Shown here: positions 1 through 14,649 of the stretch, in pieces
Position numbering within the stretch: the stretch's first letter is position 1
Layout: each line of letters begins with the position of its first letter
Origin: Mesostigma viride
Taxonomy: Eukaryota > Streptophyta > Mesostigmatophyceae > Mesostigmatales > Mesostigmataceae
DNA: 53,500 nt
Assembly (NCBI GenBank): GCA_009746045.1
Contig: RPFO01001021.1
Location: 64,001 to 117,500, forward strand
Reading direction: 5' to 3'
Notes under the pieces: model-generated
The model's database searches: none
What the model saw: only the letters and a program-made list of their open reading frames with translations
What the model was told of the DNA's origin: nothing
Translations under genes and position numbers: made by a program

Positions 1-196
1 CAGACTTTCTCAAAAGTGGGGGAACTACATGGAAATATATGATTTGGTCCAAATATTCTGATCAGGCACTCCGCAAAGGTGAAAACCATGTGCGTTTAGT
101 GCCGGGCCGCGGAAAATGCGGAAAAACGCGATTGAATTGAATTGAATTGAATTGTAACATAACTCCGTTGGGAGTATATGTAGCACATAGCCCAGA

Positions 197-326
197 TTGA
201 TTTTCTAGATAGAGTTAGGATAGTTCGATCACGCGGCTTCCTCCACCCCATCCATCATGAAATATGTGCTACATGACCTCCCCACGGAGGCATGTTATAA
301 TTTAATTTAATTTAATTTAATTTTTA
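197..326 (+). mobile_element. 5'-truncated LINE 3' end nested in element A
   Basis: These 130 bp match the last ~130 bp of the LINE ending at 18237, including the segment around the stem-loop CTCCCCACGGAG (278-289) and a (TTTAA)n tail. A 10-bp duplication ATAGCCCAGA flanks it at 187-196 and 327-336, so it is a separate insertion into element A. Confidence 0.8.
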
Positions 327-509
327 ATAGCCCAGAGAAGGGGCATATGGCCTATCATACATTCTAAGCTACTTCCTGCAAGGGTGGGAATGTAAACAAC
401 ACTTGCTCTAGGTGCACTAGGGCACCTGCACCCTCATGATCTTCACACTATGCCCAGCTAAGGGGGAGTATGTCATGTGGGGGAAGATCATCATGGCTAT
501 ACAAGAGCT

Positions 510-1047
510 GGAAGGGGGCGGCCATCTACGTCGGCCACAAGCCCTGGCAGGCGACCCCCCCCCCCCGCGGCCCCAGCGACTCCAGACGCCCCAGCTTAGG
601 GGAATACAGCAGTAGTAGTGCAGAATAGATAGACCGTGGCCATGTACATGTACGCCTCCTAGAGGCACTATCCTAGCTAAGCCACGCGCTTTCCTTAATC
701 ATGTACATGTGTGCCTATGATGAGCCACACCCCAGATGATGCCTAGCTTTATTTAGTTATGTTGTGCCCATGCAGGGAGTAACTCTCTGCTGAGACGCCA
801 TGCCCTAGCTTCTTTGTATAGCTATGCTGCTCTTCCCCCCCATGACAGGCTCCCCCCTTCGCTGGGCATAGCTTGAAGATCATGGGATGCAAGTGCCCTG
901 GTGCACCTAGAGCAAGGGTCCTTTACATCCCCACCCTTGCAGGAAGTAGCTTAGGATGTATGATAGGCCATATGCCCCCCTCTCAAGGGCTGTGTGCTAC
1001 ATATACTCCCAACGGAGTTATGTTACAATTCAATTCAATTCAATTCA
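510..1047 (+). mobile_element. Short retroelement B (plus) nested in element A
   Basis: An 11-bp duplication ATACAAGAGCT flanks it at 499-509 and 1048-1058. It is a longer (538 bp), opposite-strand relative of element A: 860-985 is an inverted near-copy of 343-470. It ends with stem-loop CTCCCAACGGAG (1006-1017) and an (AATTC)n tail. No coding potential is evident. Confidence 0.75.
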
Positions 1048-1429
1048 ATACAAGAGCTAGGGCATGGCTTCTCGACAGAGAGCATCTCTCTGCATTGCAT
1101 AGCATGGCTAGATTGCAACATCCATGGGGGTCCCGTTAAAAAACGCGATCTGCAAATGAATCCGACCGGAATCGAACTGGGGACCTCTCGCACCAATTTT
1201 GCTGACTATAGGACGGACGTCTCCGGTTACCATGGCATCGCCAACTTACACCTAGAGTCATCCGCAAAAGTTCTCCTGTCCGGGGAGTGATGCAAGCCTT
1301 TCGGATTTGGTACTAGATAAATCACTCGAGATCTGTGTGTAGGAGTACTACACACGTGTCTGCACGCGAGACTTGTTCAGTCTCGCACCGTGAGACGGGC
1401 TGAACACGGCTGAATCCTGGTCCAAATAT

Positions 1430-2768
1430 GTTTGCCCATTGTCCTAGGGAAAATATGCCAAAAGTAGCGTATTTTTCTATTTTTAGCGCGTAATCGGCAT
1501 CTGGTGGGGGCTAGTACCCCCCCCCAAGTGGTTGGAATTTTTTTAAAAATCATATCTATGGTCCCCAATCATAATTGAATTTTTAGCACATGCATAGGTA
1601 TGGTTTCCAGAAAAGTGCCCTTTAGGGGGGTCCCCTCCCCTTAAGTGAGACAACTGTTTGCATGTTTAAAAGTCACAGAGGTTTCTTTCAAGAGTCAGCT
1701 GATGCTCCATTGGATGCATCCAGCTGTGGTTCAGGCTCATACTATGAAAACATCGATGGTGTCTCACTGAGATTCAGACTGTGAGGCAACCACACGCCTG
1801 ACATGTACACGTTATTCCATGACTATCATTCATGCAAGACAGGTGTTCTAGGGACATTGTTTGAATTGAACCACTGACATCATATGGTCTTGCCATACCC
1901 TTTGTCACTGTCATGAGTGCGCCCTGTCGACGTCCAAGTCGAGGAATGCACCGATAATGGCAGTCAGATGCCTAATGGTCATCCCAAATCGCGTGGGGAC
2001 TAGTAACGCCCCAGTTTTGATAATTACATAAGTGCAGACTGACCAAGTCTGTCATGTACCCCCTGATGTGCTACACATAAGAGGCATGCAGTCCAGCTAA
2101 CGCTGGTTACACACAGAAGGCATGCAGCCCAGGTCACGTTGGTTTTTAACTTGAGGACCTGATCCATTGGCATCAGCAAAGCCGCGCCATGACAACACCG
2201 AGAGATACATGGAGCCTAACAGTCAACCGACTGTCGCTTACATGCCCGGTTAAGATACGTACAGGAAAAGATAAAAAGTGACAGCAAGGCTTCAAAGTGG
2301 GGGGCCCCATCAGCTCGCCAGCTGCCTTCGTCAATCCACTGCCCCCAGCCCATGCTACACTGCGGCCAGGGCTTTTTGCCCAGGCCATGTATGGTACAAA
2401 CTGCTATAGAACGACCACAACAAAGTGGGCATAGCAGCCCCAAAAATGTCATCATACTCTTGCCTTGCCCACGTGTCATCGCCAAGCGTGAAATGCCTGG
2501 ATATATATGGAAACACGATCATGGGCTCCCAAGGCCAAAGGGTGCTACAGCCTCGCACACCAACAGCTGTTTGCTGGGCCAAGTTGCAGGCTGTAGGTGT
2601 GCTAGTGAGTCCCGCTCTCACGCACCTCCCCCGCTGCTCGCCTCATCCAAGCCGATGAGCCCTTCATCCTTGCTAGTAGCTTCTGACTCCTTCCTTCACG
2701 TCGCCAACTGATAAGTTTTCCCACCACTTCACCCCTGAACCCCACAACCTCTTCCCACCAGTCCGCCC
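1430..2768. other. Mostly featureless stretch; one weak minus-strand exon candidate
   Basis: No supported gene lies at 1430-2160. Around 2355-2560 the minus strand reads openly through a segment that looks more protein-like than its surroundings (contains MIVFPYISRHF and AMPTLLWSFYSSLYHTW), but I recognise no family and see no paired splice sites. It could be a downstream exon or an unrelated gene fragment. 1626-1648 ends in CCCCTTAA and may be a degraded TTAA-transposon end. Confidence 0.2.
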
Positions 2769-4092
2769 CTACACATGCTTGAGGACCTCACCGCTGCGCC
2801 GAAATGATAGCCCGTGACGCCGGAATCGCTCCCTGGGGCCCATCTGACACAGCTGGCTGCTCAGACGCTGCAGCTCCTTGGACTTGTGGAAGCCAAAGCA
2901 GCGGCCGCCCATGAGCAGCGCTGCGCGAGAGACAAACCCACGGTCCTCCCCACCATACATTGCGTCACCGCTACACCGTCGCTCTTTCTCGCTGCCAGGT
3001 GGTGGCCCCTCCTCGTCCTCGAGGTGCGAGATGCGGACAGTGCGCCCGGAGCTCACGCGCGAGGGCCCGAACGTCTTCGCCGAGAGGCCCTCAACGATGA
3101 CACCTGGCAACAGGCCCTCGCTCGGCAGGAGGAGCAGCGAGCTCTTGGGTATGCAGATCACCTCCGGAACCATAATCTCAATCACATACTCGGAGCAAGC
3201 ACGGATGAGGTCAGAGGACTCTCGACACGCCTCCTGGACCTCCTTGGGAAGCAGCGGCTGCGATGCAGTGCTGTCGCAGGCTGCAGCCGCGTCAGGCTCC
3301 ATTGGGACCACGCCTAGGAGCGTCCAGTAGAGATAGAGGGCGAGCCGGCCGGGCGGGTCGCCTCCCATGGATGCATGTGTGCTCGTGGAATCAACCGAGG
3401 CGTCGCTATCGTCACATGACATGGCGTCGGCCGTGGCCTGGCAGGGGGACGCCGGCCCTGAGGATGCGCGCGGCTGTGCCGAATCCAATGCGGCAGAAGG
3501 GCAGATCGTGGGGCAGGACCGCGTGTGGGTGAGGCGTGCGGCATGCGTCCGCTCTTCCAGGTAGGCAAGGGACTCGAGGAAAGGGTAGAGCACCTGCGTG
3601 GGGTTGAGCGCCTTGGGCTCAAGAAGGGGTGGCACGCTCACGAGACCGACGACCACCTTTCGGATGTCGGCCTCCTTGGTAACCAGGTAGCACGCGTAGT
3701 GGTCCTCGAAACAGATGAAGCTGCGCTGCAATTCGGGCGCCCTGATGTGTTTAAAAATGGTCGACAGGAGAGCATGACACAAGCACTTTGAGGTAAGGGT
3801 GAGAGAACGGTGGCAAAAGCTACGTGAGAAGGTAGGAGGCACGAAGAAGTGCGTATCGTCAACAAGAAGAGGCCGATTTGATTTTGCGACGTCCCTGCCT
3901 GATCCGGACGGACTCTTTTGTCACGAAGGCTTCAAGCGCTGCTTACCGCACGTTGGCCTTCTTAAAGGCAATTTCGTCTTGAATAGCTTGGACGTTGGAC
4001 TGGGAGAGACCATGCTTGAGGTAAATCTTTAGCAGCACGTCCACATCCTCCTCGCCATGGACGCTGAGGATGGCTTGATAAATGATGGACAT
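2769..4092 (-). CDS. Two-exon gene of unknown function
   Basis: I do not recognise the product. Exon 1 is 4092-3947 (begins MSIIYQAILSVHGEED), ending at donor G|GTAAGC (GT at 3946-3945). Exon 2 is 3741-2769, following acceptor ATCAG; the split Arg codon (CG|G) keeps the frame open to TAG at 2769-2771, giving 372 aa. Residues 1-110 look like a folded, charged and hydrophobic domain with acidic and Leu-rich stretches. Residues ~115-180 are Ser/Pro/Ala-rich linker. A second domain follows, and the C-terminus is basic (RERFRRHGLSFRRSGE). An AAACAG acceptor-like site just before the first ATG means exon 1 could be internal, with more exons upstream. The intron is 205 bp. Confidence 0.55.
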
Positions 4093-4140
4093 GCTGTTTA
4101 ATATGATGGACACGCAAGCGGAGACACGGGATGTTGCCAG

Positions 4141-4243
4141 TACACACGCGCACACGCGCACACGCGCACACGCGCACACGCGCACACGCGCACACGCGCA
4201 CACGCGCACACGCGCACACGCGCACACGCGCACACGCGCACAC
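4141..4243. repeat. (CGCACACG)n microsatellite
   Basis: About 13 tandem 8-bp units of alternating purine-pyrimidine sequence, 50 bp upstream of the first exon of the preceding minus-strand gene. Such CA/CG tracts can adopt Z-DNA (inference). Apparent reading frames across it are artefacts of the repeat. Confidence 0.9.
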
Positions 4244-4627
4244 TGATAAGCATACCCTTATACCTGAGCGCATAACATGATTCAAAATGCACATTCTACC
4301 AAAACTGAAAACGCGCGTCTTGACCGCCCTGACTTTGACGGTAGTTATACATGGCCTACCCTGCATATATGTAAGGTTGTGATGTATCAACCCGAAGAGC
4401 AACTCATGGACATGCTTGGCCCCCAAGGACAGCCATTGGATATGGGTAGGTTGGATGGCATCTGGTTTGCAAAGTTGTGAAGTTACAGCCGATGCATTGG
4501 CAGTATTTATGCCCATTTAGGGGTTTAATAAGTTTGACAACTGTGATGGTCATCAACTACCATTGCACATGCATCCTTTTTGACATTACAATAGCGGGAT
4601 TAGGCAACATTCTCATCCTCACCGCTT
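4244..4627. other. No gene or element recognised
   Basis: Unique-looking sequence between the microsatellite and the satellite array. I see no convincing coding signal, repeat or RNA gene. Confidence 0.4.
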
Positions 4628-5434
4628 GTGGGTAAAAAAAAAATGGCAACCAAACACCATGCCACACGTGGCACACTCAAGCATACACCAAGGTGGGTAA
4701 AAAAAACTGGCAACCAAACACCATGCCACACGTGGCACACTCAAGCATACACCAAGGTGGGTGAAAAAAACTGGCAACCAAACACCATGCCACACGTGGC
4801 ACACTCAAGCATACACCAAGGTGGGTAAAAAAAACTGGCAACCAAACACCATGCCACACGTGGCACACTCAAGCATTATACACCAAGGTGGGTAAAAAAA
4901 ACTGGCAACCAAACACCATGCCACACGTGGCACACTCAAGCATTATTATACACCAAGGTGGGTAAAAAAAACTGGCAACCAAACACCATGCCACACGTGG
5001 CACACTCAAGCATACACCAAGGTGGGTAAAAAAAACTGGCAACCAAACACCATGCCACACGTGGCACACTCAAGCATACACCAAGGTGGGTAAAAAAAAC
5101 TGGCAACCAAACACCATGCCACACGTGGCACACTCAAGCATACACCAAGGTGGGTAAAAAAAACTGGCAACCAAACACCATGCCACACGTGGCACACTCA
5201 AGCATTATACACCAAGGTGGGTAAAAAAAACTGGCAACCAAACACCATGCCACACGTGGCACACTCAAGCATACACCAAGGTGGGTAAAAGAAACTGGCA
5301 ACCAAACACCATGCCACACGTGCACACTCAAGCATTATTATACACCAAGGTGGGTAAAAAAAACTGGCAACCAAACACCATGCCACACGTGGCACACTCA
5401 AGCATTATACACCAAGGTGGGTAAAAAAAACTGG
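4628..5434. repeat. ~64-bp satellite array, about 12 copies
   Basis: Near-identical units (CCAAGGTGGGTAAAAAAAAC, then CTGGCAACCAAACACCATGC, then CACACGTGGCACACTCAAGC) repeat from 4628 to 5434. Unit length varies through an expandable ATTATA segment (0, 1 or 2 extra triplets) and A-tract length. Homogeneity implies recent amplification. The array ends exactly where the Harbinger transposase is cut off, so it may have grown at that breakpoint. Confidence 0.95.
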
Positions 5435-6240
5435 CTAGCATGTTGCATGTCGTAGGTCACATGTCAATGCACGGTGAAGGATGCCAAAGCGGTGAATAAG
5501 AATCCCAAATGCACGCTCTATGACCTGCCTGTACAAAGAGATGTAATAGTTACATGCGTCCTCTTGGACGTTGAGACCCCTTCCTGGGTAGGGAGTCACA
5601 AGCCAAGGCTTGATGGTGTATGCCTCATCTGCCACTATGTAGAATCCCTCTGGCAGGCCAACACGTGCCAATTCCGTGTGCAAAGAGCTGACACGAAATG
5701 CGACACTGTCATGGGTACTGCCGCAACATTTGTTGGAGCCATACAGAAAACGACATTTCGAATCGCACACAGCTTGCATGACAAGCGCATAAAACCCCTT
5801 ACGATTGTAGTACTGCCTGGGGTTCGCTACCTCCGACTTGAAGTTTTTTTTTATCTTGATTGCGATACCATCGAGCGCACCAACACAACCATCAACAACT
5901 CCCCTGGTCGTCTGGTTGAAACCATCGGCCAAACGCGACAGTTCGCCCGAATCATCCGTGGTTGCGAGTGCGCTTCTCATTAGCAGCTCGCGGCAAGCCA
6001 AACCGACTTACGTAGGGCTTGGAAACGTGCACCACGCCTTGAGAGACGTCTTTATCCTGTACGCCTTCGCATCATCTTCAAATCCTGCAAATCATTCCAG
6101 TCCTCCCTGTCAATCCTGTCCTCGTCGGGCTTGCGCATAAGGTGGTATGACTGGCGAGACATTATGGCCGAGTGTTTTCGTGCTTTAAATACGCAACTGA
6201 AATGGTCGGCATTTCCAACTGCAATGGCACGCACAGCTAT
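5435..6240 (-). pseudogene. PIF/Harbinger DDE transposase, C-terminally truncated
   Basis: The 188-residue frame 6001-5435 matches the DDE_4 nuclease of PIF/Harbinger transposons: GALDGIAIKIKK (first Asp, residue 44), YYNRKGFYALVMQAVCD, VADEAY (second Asp, 125), QVIERAFG (Glu, 162). The expected hydrophobic helix region after LHRALTCDLRHATC is missing because satellite DNA begins there. An upstream frame (6234-6052) with an acidic DREDWNDLQD stretch probably supplies the N-terminus, but it is out of frame, through an intron or a frameshift. The DDE residues are present; the enzyme is nevertheless incomplete. Confidence 0.85.
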
Positions 6241-6288
6241 GGCAACCAGCCTTCACGTCGGTAGTAGCAGCCCGACCACCAGGGTTTT

Positions 6289-6500
6289 CCCGCCAATTAT
6301 TCCTTTTTAACTTTTAACTCCGAAAAAAAAATAACAGGGGTCCGTGGCCAAGCCCGTCTGGAGTTATTTTTTATCTCCGGTGAGTTAAAACCGCAAGTTA
6401 TTTTTCACCGTTGGATGAAAACCGGCCCTCAATCTCACCGTCCATTGTTTCCCGCCACTTTTAACTCCGCGAAGTTAAATCCCGTATAGACCGGGCCTTA
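6289..6500 (-). mobile_element. PIF/Harbinger 5' end with subterminal repeats
   Basis: On the minus strand the element starts GGCCCGGTCTATACGGG (6497 leftwards), next to TTA (6498-6500), the 3-bp target typical of Harbinger elements. Between 6300 and 6480 TTAACTCC/GGAGTTA motifs recur in both orientations, as expected for subterminal transposase-binding sites. No matching opposite terminus was found to the left, consistent with loss of the 3' part at the satellite junction. Confidence 0.6.
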
Positions 6501-6764
6501 CAGTCAGAGTTCCATTAGAGGCGGATCCGGAGGATCTGGAGGATCCGGTGATGGATCCGGGCAGGTACAGTCAGCGGGCGTGGGACACAACAACAACGTG
6601 TCGGCAAAGGTGACTGGGCTCATTGGGCTGGACCATATTTTTTTCCGGTGAAATGGGTGTTAGTTTATTTCCATACAGTACAGTTAAGTATAACAGTTAA
6701 GGTGACCCAGGTATGCCAAAAATAGCCTGAAATGCCTAGTTGTGCCTAAATTGGGGTGCCCGCA
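6501..6764. other. Short intergenic stretch with (GGATCC-GGA) repeats
   Basis: 6524-6562 repeats GGATCCGGAGGATCTGGAGG-like units, which in one plus frame would read as a Gly-Gly-Ser run. 6627-6670 (accatattttttt..ggtgaaatgggt) is repeated imperfectly at 7321-7365 and in part at 7428, and may be a retroelement end. No gene is supported. Confidence 0.35.
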
Positions 6765-7368
6765 TTAATAAGGCGCGCCCTGCGACCAAGGTAGCCAGTG
6801 TACTGTAGATATATCGTCATCCGGCATAAGTGTAAAGACCTGGTTCATGCCCATGAGTGCATGGAAGACTTCCAGTGGGCCGGGGGGGTCATTGTTAGGG
6901 CCTGGGTCCCATACTTTGTGTTGTTCCGTCGCCAGGAGCCAGTAACGACGCATAGCCAGGTTCCAAGAGGAGATAAACCGGCGGACCACGGCACCTCTCG
7001 TGTACGCGGCACGTAACGTGAATACGGTCTCGTTGCGAACTTGCCATATGGTGTGAAGCATCGTCGTGCGTAGCCATATCCATGCCATCTGGTTGGCTGT
7101 GAGGCTCGCGTCCCGAAATCCCGTGATGCCGAAAATAACCGTAGATACCGTAGTGTGACGGTGGTGGGGGGAGCTGTAATAGGGCCATCCACTTGGCCCA
7201 TATACCTAGCAGCCATTGCCAAACCCCTGCGAGTTGGCAGTCCAGAAATCTGAGCTCAATTGTTTCATCTGGAAAGTTGCATAAGCACGCCGCCGCGTGG
7301 GAGTACCGGTGGTGCAGTTGGGAACCATATTTTTTTTTTCGGGGAAATGGGTATATTTTATTAGCCAA
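6765..7368 (-). pseudogene. Non-LTR retrotransposon C-terminal zinc-binding (zf-RVT-like) remnant
   Basis: Reading from 7368 leftward, CLCNFPDETIELRFLDC followed by a Trp-rich GVWQWLLGIWAKW resembles the zinc-binding tail downstream of reverse transcriptase in plant-type LINEs. After a frameshift near 7090 the similarity continues with LHTIWQVRNETVF and a basic/aromatic tail (SSWNLAMRRYWLLA). No reverse transcriptase domain remains. The family call rests on motif pattern only. Confidence 0.5.
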
Positions 7369-8150
7369 TTATGGACCAAAGAGGTGAGAGGGGAAATGAG
7401 TATCAGCGAATCCTAATGAAGGTGGGAACCATATTTTTCAGACTCATGAGTCTGGATGCGCATCCAGACTCACCCAAGCCTAGTGGCGCGGTACTCCAAG
7501 CAGGTCCGTAGTACAGCCTGCATACAAGGCTCGCCTGTCGGCCTGTGGGCCTGCGGGCGCGTAAATTTTTGTTTTGGCTAACTAATAACGCAGTCGCCAT
7601 GGCCACCTGGGTTGCGCCCCACCTGCACCCACTTTTCCCGGTACGGACGCCGGACGGTACCTAAGACGGTCCCGCGAAGTTTTCGGCGCCGAAAATATTC
7701 GGGCATGTCCCGTCCCCTTAAGTATCTTTAGTTCAGATGATTAAAATTTAGTAGATCCAGTCTGGTCACTCACGCCTTTTAAAAGTTGGGTTCACGCCTT
7801 TATTTGTGATGTGTTGTACTTGTACAGCCAATGTGCGGCGTGGGCAACAAGTTCAACATCAACAACATTACCATTGTTACATCCTTCCTAGCAAATTTAC
7901 CGCTAATTATTGTCAAGTTGTCATGGATTGGCCATTCCAAAGGCCTTCCCATGCACCAATTTCTTGTGTGCATCCATGGCTTCATTATGAGCCCGATGCG
8001 CAGCTGCAAGACCTGTCGGGTATTGCTTCCGTAGGACACAGGTGATCGTTCATGTTAACAGCTTAAGCTTTTTTTTCTGTTCTGCCATGTAGGGGGCAAT
8101 TGTTTCGGCATGCTTCGCAGACCTGGAAGTTGCAAGAAAGACGGACAACA
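7369..8150. other. Intergenic DNA and 5' region of the methyltransferase gene
   Basis: No gene seen. 7680-7716 (GGCGCCGAAAATATTCGGGC then GTCCCCTTAA) resembles the terminus of the Kolobok element at 21730-21761 and may be a solo or degraded TTAA-transposon end. 8068-8092 (TTTTTTTTCTGTTCTGCCATGTAG) is pyrimidine-rich before an AG and could be an acceptor of a 5'-UTR intron. The promoter was not located. Confidence 0.35.
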
Positions 8151-13129
<4,979 letters not shown>

Positions 13130-13680
13130 CCTGCCCTAGGCCAAATAGCATATATGTAGCACCTTTGCCTATTTATTGTGAGCCCAAGGTTACGTTTGTG
13201 AACAAGTGGTTGGGTCTTCAGCCATAGACTGGCTGTCAATATTTTACAATATTTTGAAAAAATTTACAAGCGGGTTGTATGATAGCGGTTGTTTAATAAC
13301 GGAAACAGGTTGTATCAAGGGGACAGAACTGGTCGTATAATTAATTAATGACACGCAGTCCCAGTGGGGCCGGAACCGCGGAGCATTCAATCTTTGGTAT
13401 GTATCCACAAGATAACCAGCGCGTATAGCTAGCTTTCTCTATTCAACCGCCCCTAGTTCAGCCGAGGTCTCACATGGATGGAAAACGCTGTTTTGGTTGC
13501 ATCAACTCAGTATCTTGAGCTTCAAACATGCATGTTCATTTCAACCTGAAACTTGGACTGAAGGTAGGCAGTAGGCCCATGCAGCTCCATGCCCATAACC
13601 TGACTTTGCAAAAATATGGACGTTTGACCCCCCTGCCAGGGTGCCAAAGTAGTTGCTAAAAATAGCATTTTTAATTAATT
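13130..13680. other. 3' flank of the methyltransferase gene; no gene
   Basis: AT-rich non-coding sequence with short palindromic AT stretches. No gene, RNA or clear repeat was recognised. A canonical AATAAA was not seen near the stop. Confidence 0.4.
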
Positions 13681-13934
13681 GGCAGTATGACTCCAATTAA
13701 TTAATTAATTCATTAATAGACACGTGACTGCGTCACGTGAGCATAAGTCCTCAGTGGGAGGAGAAAATGGGATGGAATGGATGGTGTAAGCTATCTAGGT
13801 CCTAGTTACAGGGGTGTGGGCGCACCGCGGCCCGAATCGCTATGAATGCCATACACGGTCACACACGGAGCCCCCACATGCAGACTTGGGGGTGGTCTCC
13901 TTCATCACTACTTGCCATCTATTCTTAAGTACCA
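13681..13934 (-). mobile_element. LINE 3' end (minus) with (TTAA)n tail and inverted G-box stem
   Basis: TTAA repeats (13697-13717) are followed by CACGTGAC-TGC-GTCACGTG (13721-13739), a perfect 8-bp stem. Next comes a GATGG-rich segment and GTAAGCTATCTA that match the order seen at 22043-22150. It is the 3' terminus of a minus-strand retroelement. Confidence 0.6.
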
Positions 13935-14649
13935 TTTGCCTCCACATTACAGACAAACCAGGAGGCTGCCCGGGTGTGAGCCCGTCACGTCTAGTGTAGC
14001 ACATGTCCATGCCGAGTCTCCGCCTCTTAGACGACTCCGAGGTCAACTACCCTACTTCAGGCCGCTTCAAGCTTCTCGGCAGTTGGCTTCCCGACTGCGA
14101 GGACGACCTGACGACACGGATCGGCATGGCGTGGGCGCAACTCCATGACCACCGCCGCTGGTGGAGCAACTGACCCCGCCTAGCTGCCCCGGATCGTCAA
14201 GCGTGACCTCTTCAAGGTCGTCATTCTGACGATCCTGACCTACGGCGCCGAGACCTGGACACTGACGCAGGAGCTGGAGCAAGGACTCAACGGCAACGTC
14301 ACCAAGATGCTGCGCAAGGCCCTTAACATCCCCTTTGGTTTGCAGATTAGTAATGATGATTTGTATGCTGATTTGCCCTATGTTTCCCACATTATTAGGC
14401 ACAGGCGCCTGGGCCTAGCCGGGCACCTGGCCCGCACAGATCAGGTAGACACATCAGATAGACTAGCTGGCACCAAGCCCGCCCAGCCTGGGCGATATGT
14501 TCTCACCTGGCGTGCCCCCGGCCGCGCGCGGCAGGGCCGCCACCCGTGGACTTTTCGTGATAGTCTCGGCATGGACATGTGCTACACTAGACGTGACGGG
14601 CTCACACCCGGGCAGCCAGTCCTGGTTTGTCTGTAATATGGAGGCAGAT
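13935..14649. repeat. ~82-bp inverted repeat pair flanking a LINE fragment
   Basis: 13935-14016 and 14565-14649 are reverse complements. More than 50 bp are identical (core GGCTGCCCGGGTGTGAGCCC in the left arm); the outer parts have a short indel and a few mismatches. The arms appear to be the 3' regions of two LINE copies in opposite orientation and would fold into a long hairpin. Confidence 0.85.
14017..14564 (+). pseudogene. LINE C-terminal coding fragment
   Basis: The translation RFKLLGSWLPD..DDLTTRIGMAWAQL is a close relative of the C-terminal region of the adjacent LINE (RFKLLGSWLPDTADDVDTRI). Further on it reads GHLARTDQVDTSDRLAG and PGRYVLTW. In-frame stops and shifts make it non-functional. 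It belongs to a 5'-truncated copy of a sister LINE family. Confidence 0.8.

Larger units (their letters stand above)
133..1138 (-). mobile_element. Short retroelement A (minus), carrying two nested insertions
   Basis: It is flanked by an 11-bp duplication AAAAACGCGAT at 122-132 and 1139-1149 and lies inside the SINE. Its 3' end, at left on the minus strand, is an (AATTC)n tail preceded by a stem-loop CTCC-CAAC-GGAG (163-174). Removing the two nested insertions leaves about 320 bp. It aligns with element B (510-1047) in the opposite orientation and with 31171-31366. No protein is encoded. Its last ~35 bp resemble the 3' end of the LINE at 14650-18237, which suggests it borrows that machinery. 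Confidence 0.7.
57..1417 (-). mobile_element. tRNA-like SINE, full-length copy split by a nested insertion
   Basis: The flanks 45-56 and 1418-1429 are an identical 12-bp target-site duplication, TGGTCCAAATAT. The element itself is 57-132 plus 1150-1417, about 340 bp once the internal insertion is removed. On the minus strand 1160-1240 holds a tRNA-like stretch: a B-box-like AGTTCGATTCC about 30 bp after an A-box-like TATAGTCAGC, as in RNA polymerase III promoters. A second copy at 52010-52308 lacks the 5'-most bases. The T-arm does not pair fully, so this is a SINE-type derivative and not a working tRNA gene. Confidence 0.75.

Noticed and set aside
1160-1240. tRNA gene
   Set aside because: T-arm pairing is imperfect, no complete cloverleaf can be drawn, and the segment occurs twice inside a TSD-flanked repeat.
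4098-4233. Cys/Val/Arg repeat N-terminus upstream of the 2769-4092 gene
   Set aside because: Translation of the (CGCACACG)n microsatellite; the first ATG after it or an acceptor is more credible.
4619-5401. Many overlapping ~65-codon frames
   Set aside because: All are the same 64-bp satellite unit read repeatedly.
4628-5434. CRISPR array
   Set aside because: Units are contiguous with no unique spacers, in an intron-bearing eukaryotic genome.
13721-13739. Paired G-box promoter element
   Set aside because: It sits at the position of the 3' stem-loop next to a LINE (TTAA)n tail, so the palindrome is better explained as retroelement structure.
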